Source: Tolypocladium sp. Sup5 PDA-1
Lineage: Eukaryota; Ascomycota; Sordariomycetes; Hypocreales; Ophiocordycipitaceae
Direction: 5' to 3'
DNA: 64,000 nucleotides
Assembly (NCBI GenBank): GCA_000750105.3
Contig: JPHH03000057.1
Coordinates: 124,001 to 188,000 of the forward strand
Shown here: piece after piece, positions 1-11,500 of the stretch
Layout of the letters: each line of letters starts with the position of its first letter
How positions within the stretch are numbered: position 1 is the first letter of the stretch
Translations under genes and position numbers: made by a program
Notes under the pieces: model-generated
Told to the model about the DNA's origin: nothing
Databases searched by the model: none
The model's input: the letters and a program-made list of their open reading frames with translations, nothing else

Positions 1-77
1 GCGTCAGGAACAAGATTATGATCCCGGTGTACTGGCTGATAACGTGGATCTTTGGGCGGGACATTTCGCGGTTCTGA
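1..77 (+). CDS. 3' end of a gene, possibly alternative NADH dehydrogenase (partial)
   Basis: The window opens inside a reading frame (frame 3) that ends at a TGA at 75-77. The 24 residues are hydrophobic and finish with FGRDISRF. A tail of hydrophobic residues followed by FGRD(I/V)SR is what I associate with the C-terminus of external or alternative NADH dehydrogenases (NDE/NDI type, FAD enzymes on the inner mitochondrial membrane). That match is from memory of the family and rests on very few residues. A second frame stays open to a TAG at 110 but looks less protein-like. The 5' part lies outside the window. Confidence 0.4.
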   Translation, partial: VRNKIMIPVYWLITWIFGRDISRF

Positions 78-508
78 GGGATGGGGGGCTGGTGTTTTAC
101 TCGGTGGGGTAGACAAAACTGGGAGTTGTTTAAGAACGGTCTCGGTTGGTTTGGGAAGCAGACGGATTCAGCATCATGGTCAAGGTGAAGTTGAGTTTGT
201 AGATCTTCCCCCCTTGGTAGATACTTGAGCTCCCGCTCGTCCCTGAAATATTGCAAATCGTCAGAGATTAAGCAATACGCTCTGCCTTTGGAAAGGAGCC
301 CAACAAGGCAGATTCGCTCCTGGTTAAATTTACATGTCGAGATCGCAGTGCCGATGTCGTACTGATGCTGCCCGACCGTAACCGCGCAGAGTATGATACT
401 CCGACTACGGGCTCCATAATTCTACCGTTTTTGGCTCAACCACATCAACCTCACCTCACTTCGCTTTCCATTTATTGAAACCCGCCAAAGAGGAAAAGAG
501 GACGAGAA
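78..508. other. intergenic, 3' end of the first gene and THI6 promoter
   Basis: No coding sequence was seen. I looked for a fungal TPP riboswitch in the THI6 leader and found no convincing one. A CT-rich stretch lies just ahead of the start codon. Confidence 0.6.
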
Positions 509-2298
509 ATGGGGGAAATGGCAGTCGACTACGGCGTCTACCTCGTCACCGACTCGACGCCCGCCATCCTCGGCGCCCGCAGCCTCGCGCACGTCGTCGA
601 GGCCTCGCTGCGCGGCGGCGCATCCGTCGTGCAGTACCGCGACAAGAGCGGCGCGCACGAGGCCGCGGTCCAGACGGCGCGCGAGCTGCACGCCATCACG
701 CGGCGGTTCGGCGTGCCGCTGCTGATCAACGACCGCGTGGATGTGGCGGTTGAGGCGGGCTGCGAGGGGGTGCATATCGGGCAGGACGACATGGGTGAGT
801 GCGGATATGGGAGACGAGATGAGGTGAGGTGAAGCGAAGTCAAGCAAGGTAGCTGACGGGCGAACAGCGTTTGAGCAGGCGAGGAGGATGCTCGGCCCGG
901 GCAAGATCATCGGCGTGACGGCCAGCTCCGCCGACGAGGCCATCAAGGCGTGCGAAGCCGGCGCAGACTATCTCGGCATCGGCACCGTCTTTGCAACTCC
1001 CACGTCCGTCCCCCCTCCTCGCCCCCTCCCTATATCGCCTACGTCTCTGACGCCCCCCCTCCAGAAAGAAAGACACAAAATCCATCATCGGCCCCGGCGG
1101 CCTGCGCGCCATCCTCGCCGCCCTCGCCGCCGCCGGCCACGCCGCCGTGCCGACCGTCTGCATCGGCGGCGTCAACGCTGCCAACGCCGCCGCCGTCCTC
1201 GCGCAGGGCAGCCCGCCCGAGAAGCCGCTCGACGGGCTCGCCGTCGTGAGTGCCCTCGTCGCGGCGCCGGACCCGGCGGCCGTGGCGAGGGACCTGCTGG
1301 GAAAGGTGCTCGCGGCGCGCATCCCGGACGTGGTGCGGGCGGTGGCGAGGACGACGCCGTTGACGCATAACATGACGAACCTGGTGGGTTGCGCTTGCAC
1401 CCCGTTCGGTGCATGCACGTGTCGAGGGCAATGGAGCGCTGACTGGAGTGAGCGTAGGTCGTCCAGAACTTCGCCGCCAACGTCGCCCTCGCTGTCGGCG
1501 CGAGCCCCATCATGGCCCACTACGCCGCCGAAGCCGCCGACCTGGCCAAGCTCGGCGGCGCCCTCGTCGTCAACATGGGCACCGTCACGCCCGACGGCCT
1601 GAGCAACTACGTGCAGGCCCTGAAAGCCTACAACGACGCGGGCCGGCCCGTCGTGCTCGACCCGGTTGGGTGCGTCGTCCCCCGTTACCCCTGACCCCTG
1701 AATCCGTGACTTGGACGCTGACAATGTATGCAGAGCCGGCGCCACGTCCGTCCGCCGTGAGGCCGTCAAGACGCTCCTCTCCGCCGGCCACTTCGCCGTC
1801 ATAAAGGGCAACCCGTCGGAGCTGCTCACCGTCCACGGCTCCAGTACCACCACCCAGCGCGGCGTCGACTCAACCGCCGTGCTCACGATCTCGCAGCGCG
1901 CCGCGCTCGTCCGCGGGCTCGCCCGCCAGCGTCGCTGCGTCGCGCTGCTCACCGGCGCGACGGACCTCCTCAGCGATGGGCGGCGCACCGTGCGCGTCGA
2001 CAACGGCCACGCGCTGCTCGGCGAGGTCACCGGCACGGGCTGCACGCTCGGGACCACCGTCAGCGCCATGGTCGCCGCGTACGGGGCGGATCCCCTGGCC
2101 GCGGCCGTGGCGGGCACCGTCATGTTCGGCGTCGCGGCGGAGATGGCCGCGGCGCGGAGCGAGGTCCGCGGGCCGGGGACGTTTGTGCCGGCGTTTATCG
2201 ATGAGCTGTACGGGATACGGAGGGCGACGGCGGAGGGGGACTTGAGGTGGCTGGCCATGGCCAAGGTACAGGTCGTCGAAGTCGCGGACGAGGCTTGA
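509..2298 (+). CDS. THI6: bifunctional thiamine-phosphate synthase / hydroxyethylthiazole kinase
   Basis: This makes thiamine phosphate by joining hydroxymethylpyrimidine diphosphate to hydroxyethylthiazole phosphate, and also phosphorylates the thiazole. The product is about 505 residues in five exons. The N-terminal half is a TIM-barrel TMP synthase: VVQYRDKS, LLINDRVDVA, GVHIGQDDM, then IIGVTASS and DYLGIGTVF, and CIGGVNAANA. The C-terminal half is a ThiM-type kinase: LTHNMTNLVVQNFAANV, GVDST, and the catalytic loop EVTGTGCTLG. Introns are 795-867, 1004-1064, 1384-1457 and about 1673-1733; the second starts with the unusual donor GTCCGT. The start is the second of two close ATGs in the region but the only one in frame with the barrel. 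It is convergent with the Zn2Cys6 gene, 262 bp away. The large opposite-strand open frame here is a GC artefact. Confidence 0.95.
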
Positions 2299-2560
2299 AC
2301 AGATGCTTGCATGATATGATGGGGATCAAGGTAGATGAACAAGATAGGCTCCAACACAAGAAATGACTCCCTAAATTTTGCAGTCCTACATTGTCCCTAA
2401 ATCTTCAGACGCTGATACCTATCCATGCTTCCCAAACCGCTTTGCGAACGAATTAGTGCCACTGCAACAGATCCGTGCTCGTTGCATACTCCGGTCCGTA
2501 AGAAATCGACAGACGCCAACAAGTGCCAGACATGTTATTACAGCAGTGCCTCACCCCCCG

Positions 2561-4511
2561 TCACTGCACGTTCATCAGCGCAGGCTCGCCGGCCCCCGTC
2601 CACACAGCTGAGTCGTTCACCAGGTCCTGCCACATGCCGCTGTTCATCTCCTGCACAATCTCGTGCGCAATCTCCTGCGCCGACACGCCGCTCAGCTGCA
2701 GCGCCACCAGCTCCTGCGCCGTCTTGAGCAGCCGCAGCAGCCGCTCCAGCGGGTCCTCCAGCCCGGACCTGTCCGCCGACAGGAGCCCGCTCTTGCGCTT
2801 GAGGATGATGTCCGCCAGGTCCTGGATCTGCCGCCCCAGGATCTTGTCCAGCGCCAGCTCCTTGCCGATGTGTTCGAGGTTCCACCCGGGCACCCGCAGC
2901 GTGAGCAGCTTGATGCCCGTGATGATGGTGTAGGCGAGGTCCGACGCGATGAGCGTCAGAAACCGCGGCTTTTCGAGCTCCGACCCGGCGAAGCGGACCT
3001 TGAAAAACGCCCGGAGGGACCGCACGCTCGCCCAAAGGAGCTGCAGCCGGTCCGTCAGCGGCATGTTGGACGAGTTGCAGTGCTGGTCGGATATGGCAAT
3101 GTCCATCAGGAGCACCTCGGCGATGGCGATGTGGCACTGCAGGGTGGCTGGGTCTTGTCAGCAGAGGCCTTCCGAAGGACTGACGAAGGTGCTTACGATT
3201 TTCCTCCAGGCCGGCCGGCAATGTGGCCCTAAACGTGTCCAGCTGGTCCTGGAAGGACTCGACCACCATGGTCAGGGGAAGAGACATTGCCGGCATGGCA
3301 GGGTCGAAAGCCATGGTGAGCGAGATGGTCTGTGCCAGTTGCTGGATCTTGACCAGCTTGACCAGGTACTCATCGGATGGGTACTCCATGTTGGACTCGA
3401 GGACCTTGCAGTACGTCTCCAGCTGAGAAGTGTTCATGAAGACATCGGTCCTCTTGTTGGTGGTAAATACACTGTCGACCAAGGCATTAGGCATGTGCAA
3501 AGACCCTCACTAGGACATGGACTTACAGAGTGTTGAGGTAGTATGTCCCTGCATACGCCCGCAGGTGGTCCAAGCCCCCGTACTTGCACTCCTCACCCTC
3601 GGATCCGTACGACATGGAGCTCAGGTTGACGCACATGGACCTCGCCAAGAACAGCAGGTTGGTAACTTGTGAGCTCTTGAGCGCAAAGTGGAACCTAATA
3701 GGGGCCGATCGCGTTAGTCAATGGCATATCACGAGCCGCCAAACGCCGGGAACACATACCATGCGACCAACAGCTCCAGCGCCTGCAGCAGGTCAAGACT
3801 CTTGACTCCATCTACAACCGCCGCCTTGCCAATCTCTGCCAGCATGTCCTCGCCCAGCTTGGCCTGCCGGGCTCCGTCAAAGATGCAGCTGACCAGCATG
3901 ACAGCCTTCCACAAGAACGGCCGCTCAATGCGGAGCTCGGCAGCCGTCAGGTGCCTGGAGACGACGACAAAGGGGAAGAGGTGGGCAAAGAGGTCGTGAT
4001 ACTGCAGCAGCAGGATGCCGGCCTCGCTGGGGAGCGGCCACGGCGAGTCCCACGGGCGCATGGCCTCGGGGCTCCACGCCGAGTTCTCGTTGCTCTCCAC
4101 ACCCGTCGAGCTAGGCGACGGGAAGAGGTGCTCCAGGTTCAGCAGCTCGCCCTTCTCCGCAACCTTGGCAGCGGCGGGCTTCGGGACGGACGCGGCGGCA
4201 ACGGCTGGCGGCTGGCCTTCAAACTGGGACGACAGCTCGTTGAGCCGCTTCTCCAGCTCCGCGACCCTCGACCGCTTCGGACGCTTCTTCACCCGCGGCG
4301 GGGCCGGCGGCCGGGAGAAGCACTCCTTCTTGAGGCGGAAGCATCTTATCAAGGGCAAGGAGACGGAGTCAGCTAGTCAGTCCGTTCGTATCGGGCTGCG
4401 GCTCCACGCTTACCTCTCGCACTTCTCCCCACCATCCGTCCTGGGGATACACCTCGCCTTTGCTTTGGCACACGTGGTGCAGGCCTTGGGGCCCTTCTGC
4501 GAAGCTTGCAT
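2561..4511 (-). CDS. Zn2Cys6 fungal transcription factor
   Basis: The N-terminus carries a full Zn2Cys6 binuclear cluster. CTTCAKAKARC lies in exon 1 and KCERCFRLKKEC is made by splicing exon 1 to exon 2, giving the six cysteines. A basic linker (KKRPKRSR) and a short heptad-like stretch (VAELEKRLNELSSQFEG) follow and probably allow dimerisation. The rest, about 450 residues, is the helical middle region usual for these regulators (SILLLQYHDLFAHLFPFV-like and FLWKAVMLVSCIFDGAR). Five exons; introns at about 4351-4410, 3694-3760, 3480-3525 and 3145-3197. The start is set by the ATG at 4511, just before MQASQKGPKACTTC. The target genes cannot be read from the sequence; proximity to THI6 is not evidence that it controls thiamine synthesis. 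Confidence 0.88.
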
Positions 4512-4518
4512 CTTTGTG

Positions 4519-4562
4519 TGTTGAGTGTGTGTGTGTGTGTGTGTGTGTTTGTTTGTTTGTTG
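4519..4562. repeat. (TG)n followed by (TTTG)n microsatellite
   Basis: About twelve TG units run straight into three TTTG units, immediately upstream of the ATG of the Zn2Cys6 gene, in its likely 5' leader. Confidence 0.9.
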
Positions 4563-4679
4563 TCGACAAAAGGGCGGAGCAAAACGGGATATGATAACGA
4601 TGATAATATCAGGAAACGCGCGCACGTTTCACTCAGGTCACAGCAGGTGTCCGCGCCGTGACTCGGGCCGCGCCATGCT

Positions 4680-4737
4680 ATGCTTGCTTGATGCTTGATG
4701 CTTGATGCTTGATGCTTGATGCTTGATGCTTGCTTGC
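4680..4737. repeat. TTGATGC heptamer tandem repeat
   Basis: Six or seven copies of TTGATGC are flanked by TTGC copies of the same pattern. They lie about 170-230 bp upstream of the Zn2Cys6 start codon. Confidence 0.9.
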
Positions 4738-5498
4738 TCAACGCTCGGTCCAGGGAGGAACAGGAGAAACAGGATTCGCTGTGTGCCGTCTTTAATGCTG
4801 ATGTTGGGGTAAGAGGCCCACGCAACCCCGCATGTTGAAGACAAAGCACATGCGCGTCTAGCAACCCTCAGCGCCGTCGAGACTCATCAATATCTGGGGT
4901 ATTGATGGTCACGGACGATCCGGGAGCGGGAATCTGGGGTGCACCGAGCCAAGGAACGGCAGCGGAGGCCCAAAATTGGCCCGGGCCTCCGTTGCGCACG
5001 GACACGCCCTGGTCGAGCTTAAATTTGTGGCCTGGTTTGCGAGGCATCCAGGGCCACCGCTCCGGGTTGAATTTTCCGGCTCCGAGGGTCCGAGCGGATC
5101 ATTCCAGGTCACTCGCTGTTAGCCGCCTATTATTAGTGACCATCTCGGATGCTGGGGGATCCGTCCAGCCCACCACTCAGCGCACCGGCTTCACCAACAT
5201 CCGCCGGCGGCCAACTTGCATTGCAACTCACTCACCATTGCAAGACAGGCTCGTCTGCTCGTAGTCCGTACTTCGTACTACGCCAACAGTCACAGTGCGG
5301 TCAGGTAGGTAGGAACACGAAATTGTCCAGGCGTGGTGCAGGCGCACGCACGCCGCAGTCAAATTGTAATATCGCCCCGTCACTCGCCGCGGCTTGTGAT
5401 CGGGGGACAGAGTAGTCAAAAAGTCACCTATAGAATGGAACATGTTGGCATCTGCCGTGAGCACAAGGTTTCCAGTTGCTCATAAGGTCAGCCGCTCA
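4738..5498. other. intergenic between two minus-strand genes
   Basis: Contains the Zn2Cys6 promoter and the 3' side of HEM1. No coding sequence was recognised. It has one copy of the recurring GTAGTCCGTACTTCGTACTA motif at 5261-5280. Confidence 0.6.
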
Positions 5499-7397
5499 CT
5501 AGGCTGCAACGCTGGCCACGCGGTCGGCAGTACGCGTCTCCCGCTCGAGCAATGTCTCGGTAAAGCCGTGGTTGACGTGTCCAGTTGCCTTGATCTCCTG
5601 CGTGGCCTGCTCAATCTCGAGCTGCTTGTCCGTCCACAGCGGCTCCTCGACGTTGCCCGGCTCTCCCACGCCGATGAAGCCGCCCTCGGCAGCCCACTGC
5701 GACGTGCGCTTGATGCCCAAACGGTTCCAAATCTCGTCGACAGCCGCCACGAGCTGGTCCCGGTATTCCTTTGTATGCCCAGGCGTAGGGGTGATTCGGA
5801 GACGCTCCTGGCCGACTGGGACGGTGGGGTAGTTGATTGACTGCACGTAAATCTGGTGGTCCTGCAGCAGCATGTCTGACGCGGCCTTGGCCAGCTCAGC
5901 GTTGCCGACCAGGATAGGGATGATGTGCGAGGGATTCGGGATGACTGGGATATCCCGAGCGTTGAGTTCCTCCTTGACGGCTCGGGTGTGCAGCTGCTGC
6001 AGCCGACGGTCGCCGGCGTACTCCATCTGATACTCAATCGACGCCTTGGCCCCGGCCATGGTAGCCGGCGGCAGCGACGTGGTGAAGATGAATCCAGGAG
6101 CGAGGGATCGGATCATGTCCACCAGCTTCGAGCTGCCAGCGATGTACCCGCCAACGCAACCGTATGCCTTGCCGAGAGTTCCAGTGATGATGTCAATGCG
6201 GTCCATAATCGTGCCCTGCGGCGCACCCTGGCGATGAGCCTCCCAATCCAGATGCTCGGCCACACCAGCGCCGTGTGGGCCGTACATGCCGACGGCATGG
6301 ACTTCGTCGAGAAAGGTAATGGCACCGTACTTGTCCGCCAGGTCGCAAATCTCTTCGATTGGACCGATGGAACCGCACATGCTGTACACGGACTCGAACG
6401 CAATAATCTTGGGCACATGAAGCGGCAGCGAGGCCAACTTTGCCTCGAGGTCGGCGACGTCATTGTGCTTGAAGACAATCTTCTTGGTGCCGGAATGGCG
6501 GATGCCCTGGATCATGGAGGCGTGGTTGAGACTGTCGGACAGGATCACACAGTCGGGCATCTTGCTGCCGAGAGTCGCCAAAGTGGCATCGTTGGCAACG
6601 TAGCAGGAGCTGAAGACCAACGCCGCATCTTTGGCGTGCAACTTGGCGAGGGCCCCCTCGAGTTCGACAGCGTGCCTGTTATGGCCAGAGATATTTCGAG
6701 TGCCGCCAGCACCGGCGCCATACTCATCCAAGGTCTCGTGCATCTTGTTCAGGACGCGGGGGTTTCGGCCCATGCCGAGGTAGTCATTGGCGCACCAGAC
6801 GGTGACCCGCTCCTCCTTGTTGGCCATGTGGGCGCGGGGAAACTCCTTGGCGAGACGGTTGATGTTGTTGAAGTAGCGATACGACTTGTCCTTGTGTTTC
6901 TTGTCCAGTTCAGTGGTGTAGTAGGCCTCGTAGTTGAACTTGCCAGTGTCCCGAGAGACACCGGAGCCCACGGCGTGAGCGGCCTCCTTGCGGTGGACGG
7001 ACATGCCAGGCGGTACATGGCCTGTCGAATGTCAGCAAATCAGGGTCTCTCTATTGTTTATAGACGGGGTCTTACCCTTCTCGCGTGCATCGAGGATGGC
7101 GCTGTCGACGGCCCTCGCCTCCTGGTTACGGCTCGTATGAATACGAGCCTTGCCAGGCTTGACCTGGCCCGAGAAGGCACGCAGCCCGGCAGCAGCAACG
7201 CCGTTCCTGGCCGACTGGACGGCCAGAGCCTGTCCCATGACGGGGCAGCGATGGGCGAAAAGCTGCAGCTTGGACATGGTGCCGCCGCAGGGCGAGGCCT
7301 TGGGGCGAGCCGACGTTGACATGGCGCGCAGGGTGGCGGGCGAGGCCGCCTTGAGGAAGGGGCACATGGCCTTGGACTGGCGGAGGACGCTGTCCAT
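5499..7397 (-). CDS. HEM1: 5-aminolevulinate synthase, mitochondrial
   Basis: Catalyses the first step of heme synthesis, glycine plus succinyl-CoA to 5-aminolevulinate, using pyridoxal phosphate in the mitochondrial matrix. The product is about 614 residues in two exons (intron about 7022-7075). The presequence (residues 1 to about 100) is rich in Ala, Arg and Ser and holds two Cys-Pro heme regulatory motifs, AMCPFLK and HRCPVMG, known in this family to let heme block import. The catalytic core is complete: YEAYYTTEL, WCANDYLGMGRNP, GAGAGGTRNISG, FLDEVHAVGMYG, and the PLP lysine in GTLGKAYGCVGGY. The N-terminal start MDSVLRQSKAMC fits known fungal enzymes. The C-terminal tail after LGIKRTSQWAAEGG is longer than in animal enzymes, as is usual in fungi. 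Confidence 0.97.
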
Positions 7398-8512
7398 GGT
7401 GATGGGGTTTCGAATCGTCAAGACGGGACTGCGCAATGGGCGTGCGTCTTGGAGAACTCGTGCCGGCAGAGAGTCACGATGACTGTCTGACTGACTTGGA
7501 GATGGGAGTGGCGGGGCGGTTTCGGCTTGGCTGGCTGGCTGACTGACACCCCCGTCAATTGGTGCAACACGGCGTCTGCACGGCTGGGCTTCTAACAAAG
7601 CTCTGCGGAACAGCGTGCTGTCTACAGAGCTGCTGGGCGCGAGAGACGTTGAGCGTTATAAGGGCACAGGTTGAAGGGTCGGAGGTTTGTCGGGGGACGG
7701 AAGCAGCACAGTTTTCGCGAGTAATGGAGGAATCGGGCCAGAATATGGGCGACTCGGACTCTCCCATTTCTCTCCGCCCTCCGAACCGCATCCGCCCCAC
7801 TAAAAGTGCCTGTCGCACCTGAGCGCCACTAACAGTTCCAGGGGGTTCGAGACTTGGTGCAAATGCAAGGGCTCCCATTGGCCGCCGTTGCCCGGGCCAG
7901 CTGATTTGCTGCGGTGGCGCCCCAGAGTCTCGTTGCGCGCGTCACGGCACTGAGACATGGGGTTCGCCGCTCCCGAGGTGGTGGCTCCCACGGTCATTGT
8001 TGGCTCCTTCCTACGAAGTATTCCAAGCGGCACAGTGGCTACAACACTCAACAGCTATTTGTACACGGTATATAGGGAGTCCGTAATCCGTACAGGGGTA
8101 TCACAAGCCAGCAAAACAAACCCAATGCCGCCAACGCCGGCTCCATGTGCATGGCTGACTGCATGCCCTCCTCCACTTCCAGAATCCGTCCATCGTACGT
8201 CCCAAGACACGCGGGTCCCGCCATCCCGACATCCGCCCGAACCTCCATGCCATGCCGCACCACAAACCTCCTTAGCCACGGTTATACTCATCCCGCCCGC
8301 CCGCCAATGCTCTATCCGCCCATGTTGGAAGCTCAGACGATCGCTGCTGTCTCATATCCGCAGCCTGAAGCATCACCGCCATGTCCTCTCTTGCATGTGG
8401 ACTTCGCATCTCAACAACCGTGCTCGACCGTCGTATGTTCCGGAGATTCTGTGACTTGTCAGCATTCCGCATTTGGTATCTAGAGATTGCAGACGTTGCA
8501 GGTAAGGGGCCG
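7398..8512. other. intergenic, HEM1 promoter and SNF2-gene 3' region
   Basis: No supported gene in 1.1 kb. Includes a copy of the GGAGTCCGTAATCCGTAC motif near 8075-8093. Short open frames on both strands have no protein-like features. Confidence 0.6.
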
Positions 8513-11500
8513 TCATACTTCAGGGTCCGGTGCTTTCATCCCAGACCACAGCTGGGCTTCAAAGTCCAGCGGAGACAGGCTGTTCATCACAGCCACGCGA
8601 CGTTCCAGCTCTTGTCTGTTAGCGAGTGCCAGGTAGGATGCCGTAAAGTGGCCGGACACAGTAGCCAGCGCAAATCTCTGCTCATTGACAGTGAGTTCAT
8701 GGAGCAAGCGCCAATGCTGGTCGTCCAGCAGGAATCCATAGTCGTTGTCTTTTCGGACTTTGTCAATCGCTGCCGTGACGTTCCGAGCAATCACGTGCCG
8801 GTCACCGCCGACTCCTGGCCATGAAGTCTGTTGCAGAAAATCGAGCCCGTGTGACAGTGACTGTTCAAAGGATTCCTTGGCCTGGCTCCGGCTCGGCGGA
8901 CTGAATATGCTCGTCGTTGAGAGCGACATTGCCACCGGAGTGGTTGGTGCGGGCTGCGTGGAAAGCACATTCGGCGTCGAAGGCGCACCGGACTGCGGTT
9001 CTTTGCCAAAATATGTATTCGCACCAGCGATGGGCAGAGGCACTGCCGCAGTCTGCGTTGGCACAGAGTTGCCCTGAGAGCTGGCGTAAGTGCCCGCCAC
9101 CTGCGACACAGCAGCTGCCGTCTGAAGTTGCGGCATTGAACTGCTCACAAAAGGCCGGTGCACTGATGCGAAAGGCATGCCTGGTCCATCGGAAGCCCCA
9201 TCCGTGGTCCGGTTCGGCAGAGCATACGGCTCGCCCTGCGTTGATGGCACGCTCGGTGCTGCCGGGGTTTGCTGCATCTGAACCTGGGTCGATGGCACGC
9301 TCGCTCCTGCATGGGTTTGCTGCATCTGGCTCTGGCTGTATTGATGGACCGCGTCGGTCCTCTGCTGGAAAAGCAGCCTCTGTTCTACCTCTCGCTGCCG
9401 CACGTACTCTTTCGGGTCCGTCAAGCGGAGGCGATTCAGCTTAACCATGCCTTCGGCATCGCGACGCTCTTCTGCCGTCAGGTCGACGGTCACGTCTTCT
9501 TCCTCGAACGTGTCGGTGGAGACAATGTAGCGAATCGCTTCGCCGTTGCTCTTGTAACTGATCAGCTTGTCCAGTATCACGTCCTTGCCCACAAAGTCCT
9601 CTAGGCTCTTAGCCCGCACGGGCTTGATGGAGTGCAAAAGGGTCCCCAGCCTCTTCGACCAGCTCACGGGGTTTTTCTTGTCCACGACGCGAGAGGCCAG
9701 CTGCATCTTGAACACGGCCTTGTTTTGCAGGTCCTCCTCAAAGGTACCCGCAACAACAAAGCGGTAAACAAAGACGGTCTTCTCCTGGCCGATGCGATAT
9801 GCCCGTCCAACTGCTTGCTGTTCTTGGACAGGGTTCCACTTGAAGTCGAAGATCACCACCCGGTTCGCTCCTTGAATGTTGAGGCCGACACCTCCTGCGG
9901 TGGTAGATATCAGATAGACCTCTTGGTCGCCGACATTGAAGTTCTTGATCATGTCCTGCCGCTTCCCGATCTGAGTTGATCCATCCAGTCGGCAAACCCG
10001 TCGCTTCTGCATTTTCAAGAGATTCAACAAGTAGTCCAGCGTCGGAAGCGACTGGCTGAACACAAGGACCTTGTCGTGAGCACGCCGAGCCTCATCCAGT
10101 ATCAACGACAGCAGCTCGGCCTTGCCTGACAGAGCAGGGTTGTCCAGATCGTGCGAATTCGTCTCCTTGAGCGCCGCCGAAATGAGATTCTCTGGAAGGG
10201 AAGCTGTTCTGCCCTCCCCCCCTTCCTGCCGGGCCTCCAGAACCTTTTGTCTGAAGCAACGCGGATGATTGCACAGCAGTACAAGATCGTTGACGATGCT
10301 GAAGATTTGGGTCTGCGGGAGCTTTTTCGTACCGCCGTATTCGCCTTGGATGCCTGACACATACACCTCGTACAGTTTCTGCTGCATCTTAGTCGGCGGA
10401 ACACAGAGCACGAACTCATGCTTTGGCGGCAAATCGTCCTTCAGGCACGACTTGATGGTCGCCCGGTGGACTTTGGGGGCCACCGTCTCCTTGAGCACCT
10501 GTAGCATCTTCAGGGCTTTGCGCTTTTCCCAGCCCATGCTGTCTCCCCACAAGCCTTGCTGGATCGGGGTCGCGTAGATGTCGCGGAACTCTCCAAAGGG
10601 CCCAAGATAGTTTGGTGCAACCCAGTTGATCATGGAATAATACTCCTCGACGTTGTTGGCCAATGGCGACCCAGTCAGGGCGATGCGACAGTTAGCCTTG
10701 AACCGCGAGCAAACCTGGTGCACCTTGGCGAGTGGGTTCTTGAGAACGTGGGCCTCGTCCGCAATGACGATATTTGGCCCGCTGATCAGGGTCTCCTCCA
10801 CTTCTTCGTCATCTTGAATGACCTTTTGCAGCATATTGTAGCCGATAACCAGAATGCCGCCCTCTTTTGCCCAAGACTGGACGGCCAGACGACGCTCATC
10901 GCGGGGCATCTGTGACTCAATCTTGCGAAGGGCACCGAGCAGACCACCGGGCGTCCAAAGAAGAAGCTCATCCATCCAGTTGTCCACCAAGCCGGCAGGA
11001 CACAAGACTAATGTCTTGGACTCTCTGAGGTCCTCTGGTATTTGTGCCATCACGGACGGGTCCGCGGAGTTGACAGCTTCCTGTATCGCCACCAGAAAAG
11101 TAATGACTTGCATCGTTTTCCCCAAGCCCATCGTGTGCGCCAAGAGACAGCCCTGGCGAACGTCCGAGTCCAGGATGATCTGGTTCCACATGAATCGAAC
11201 CCCGTCGATTTGATGATCTTTGATGCGCTTCCCGGTCTCTTCATTGATGTAAATGAACGACTGGTCGTCCTGCTTGGCCTCGTTGATGATCAATCTAAAT
11301 TTGTCTCGAGACATTGAACCAGACGTGTCAAAGGCAGCTCTCAGCTTGAGTCGCCGAGCCTCCTGCTCCTCAAGACGGAGTTTCTCTCTTTCACGGAGAT
11401 CCACCGCTTCTTTGTTCTGGATTATTTCTCTGGGTGCGTTTTTGCGTGCCTTGGAAGGCGTATCTTGCGTGCCCGGAGGGGCGTCGTCGTCCTCGGCATC

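Noticed and set aside
509..600. TPP riboswitch near THI6
   Set aside because: No CTGAGA-type core or alternative splice arrangement was found in the leader.
840..2357. 505-residue open frame on the minus strand
   Set aside because: It mirrors THI6. Its translation is Ala/Arg/Ser-rich with no domain, while the plus strand shows both enzyme halves.
2561..4511. Zn2Cys6 gene as the thiamine-pathway regulator
   Set aside because: Neighbourhood alone is not evidence; the protein has no feature tying it to thiamine.
4680..4737. CRISPR-like array
   Set aside because: The units are 7 bp without spacers; a simple tandem repeat in a eukaryotic genome.
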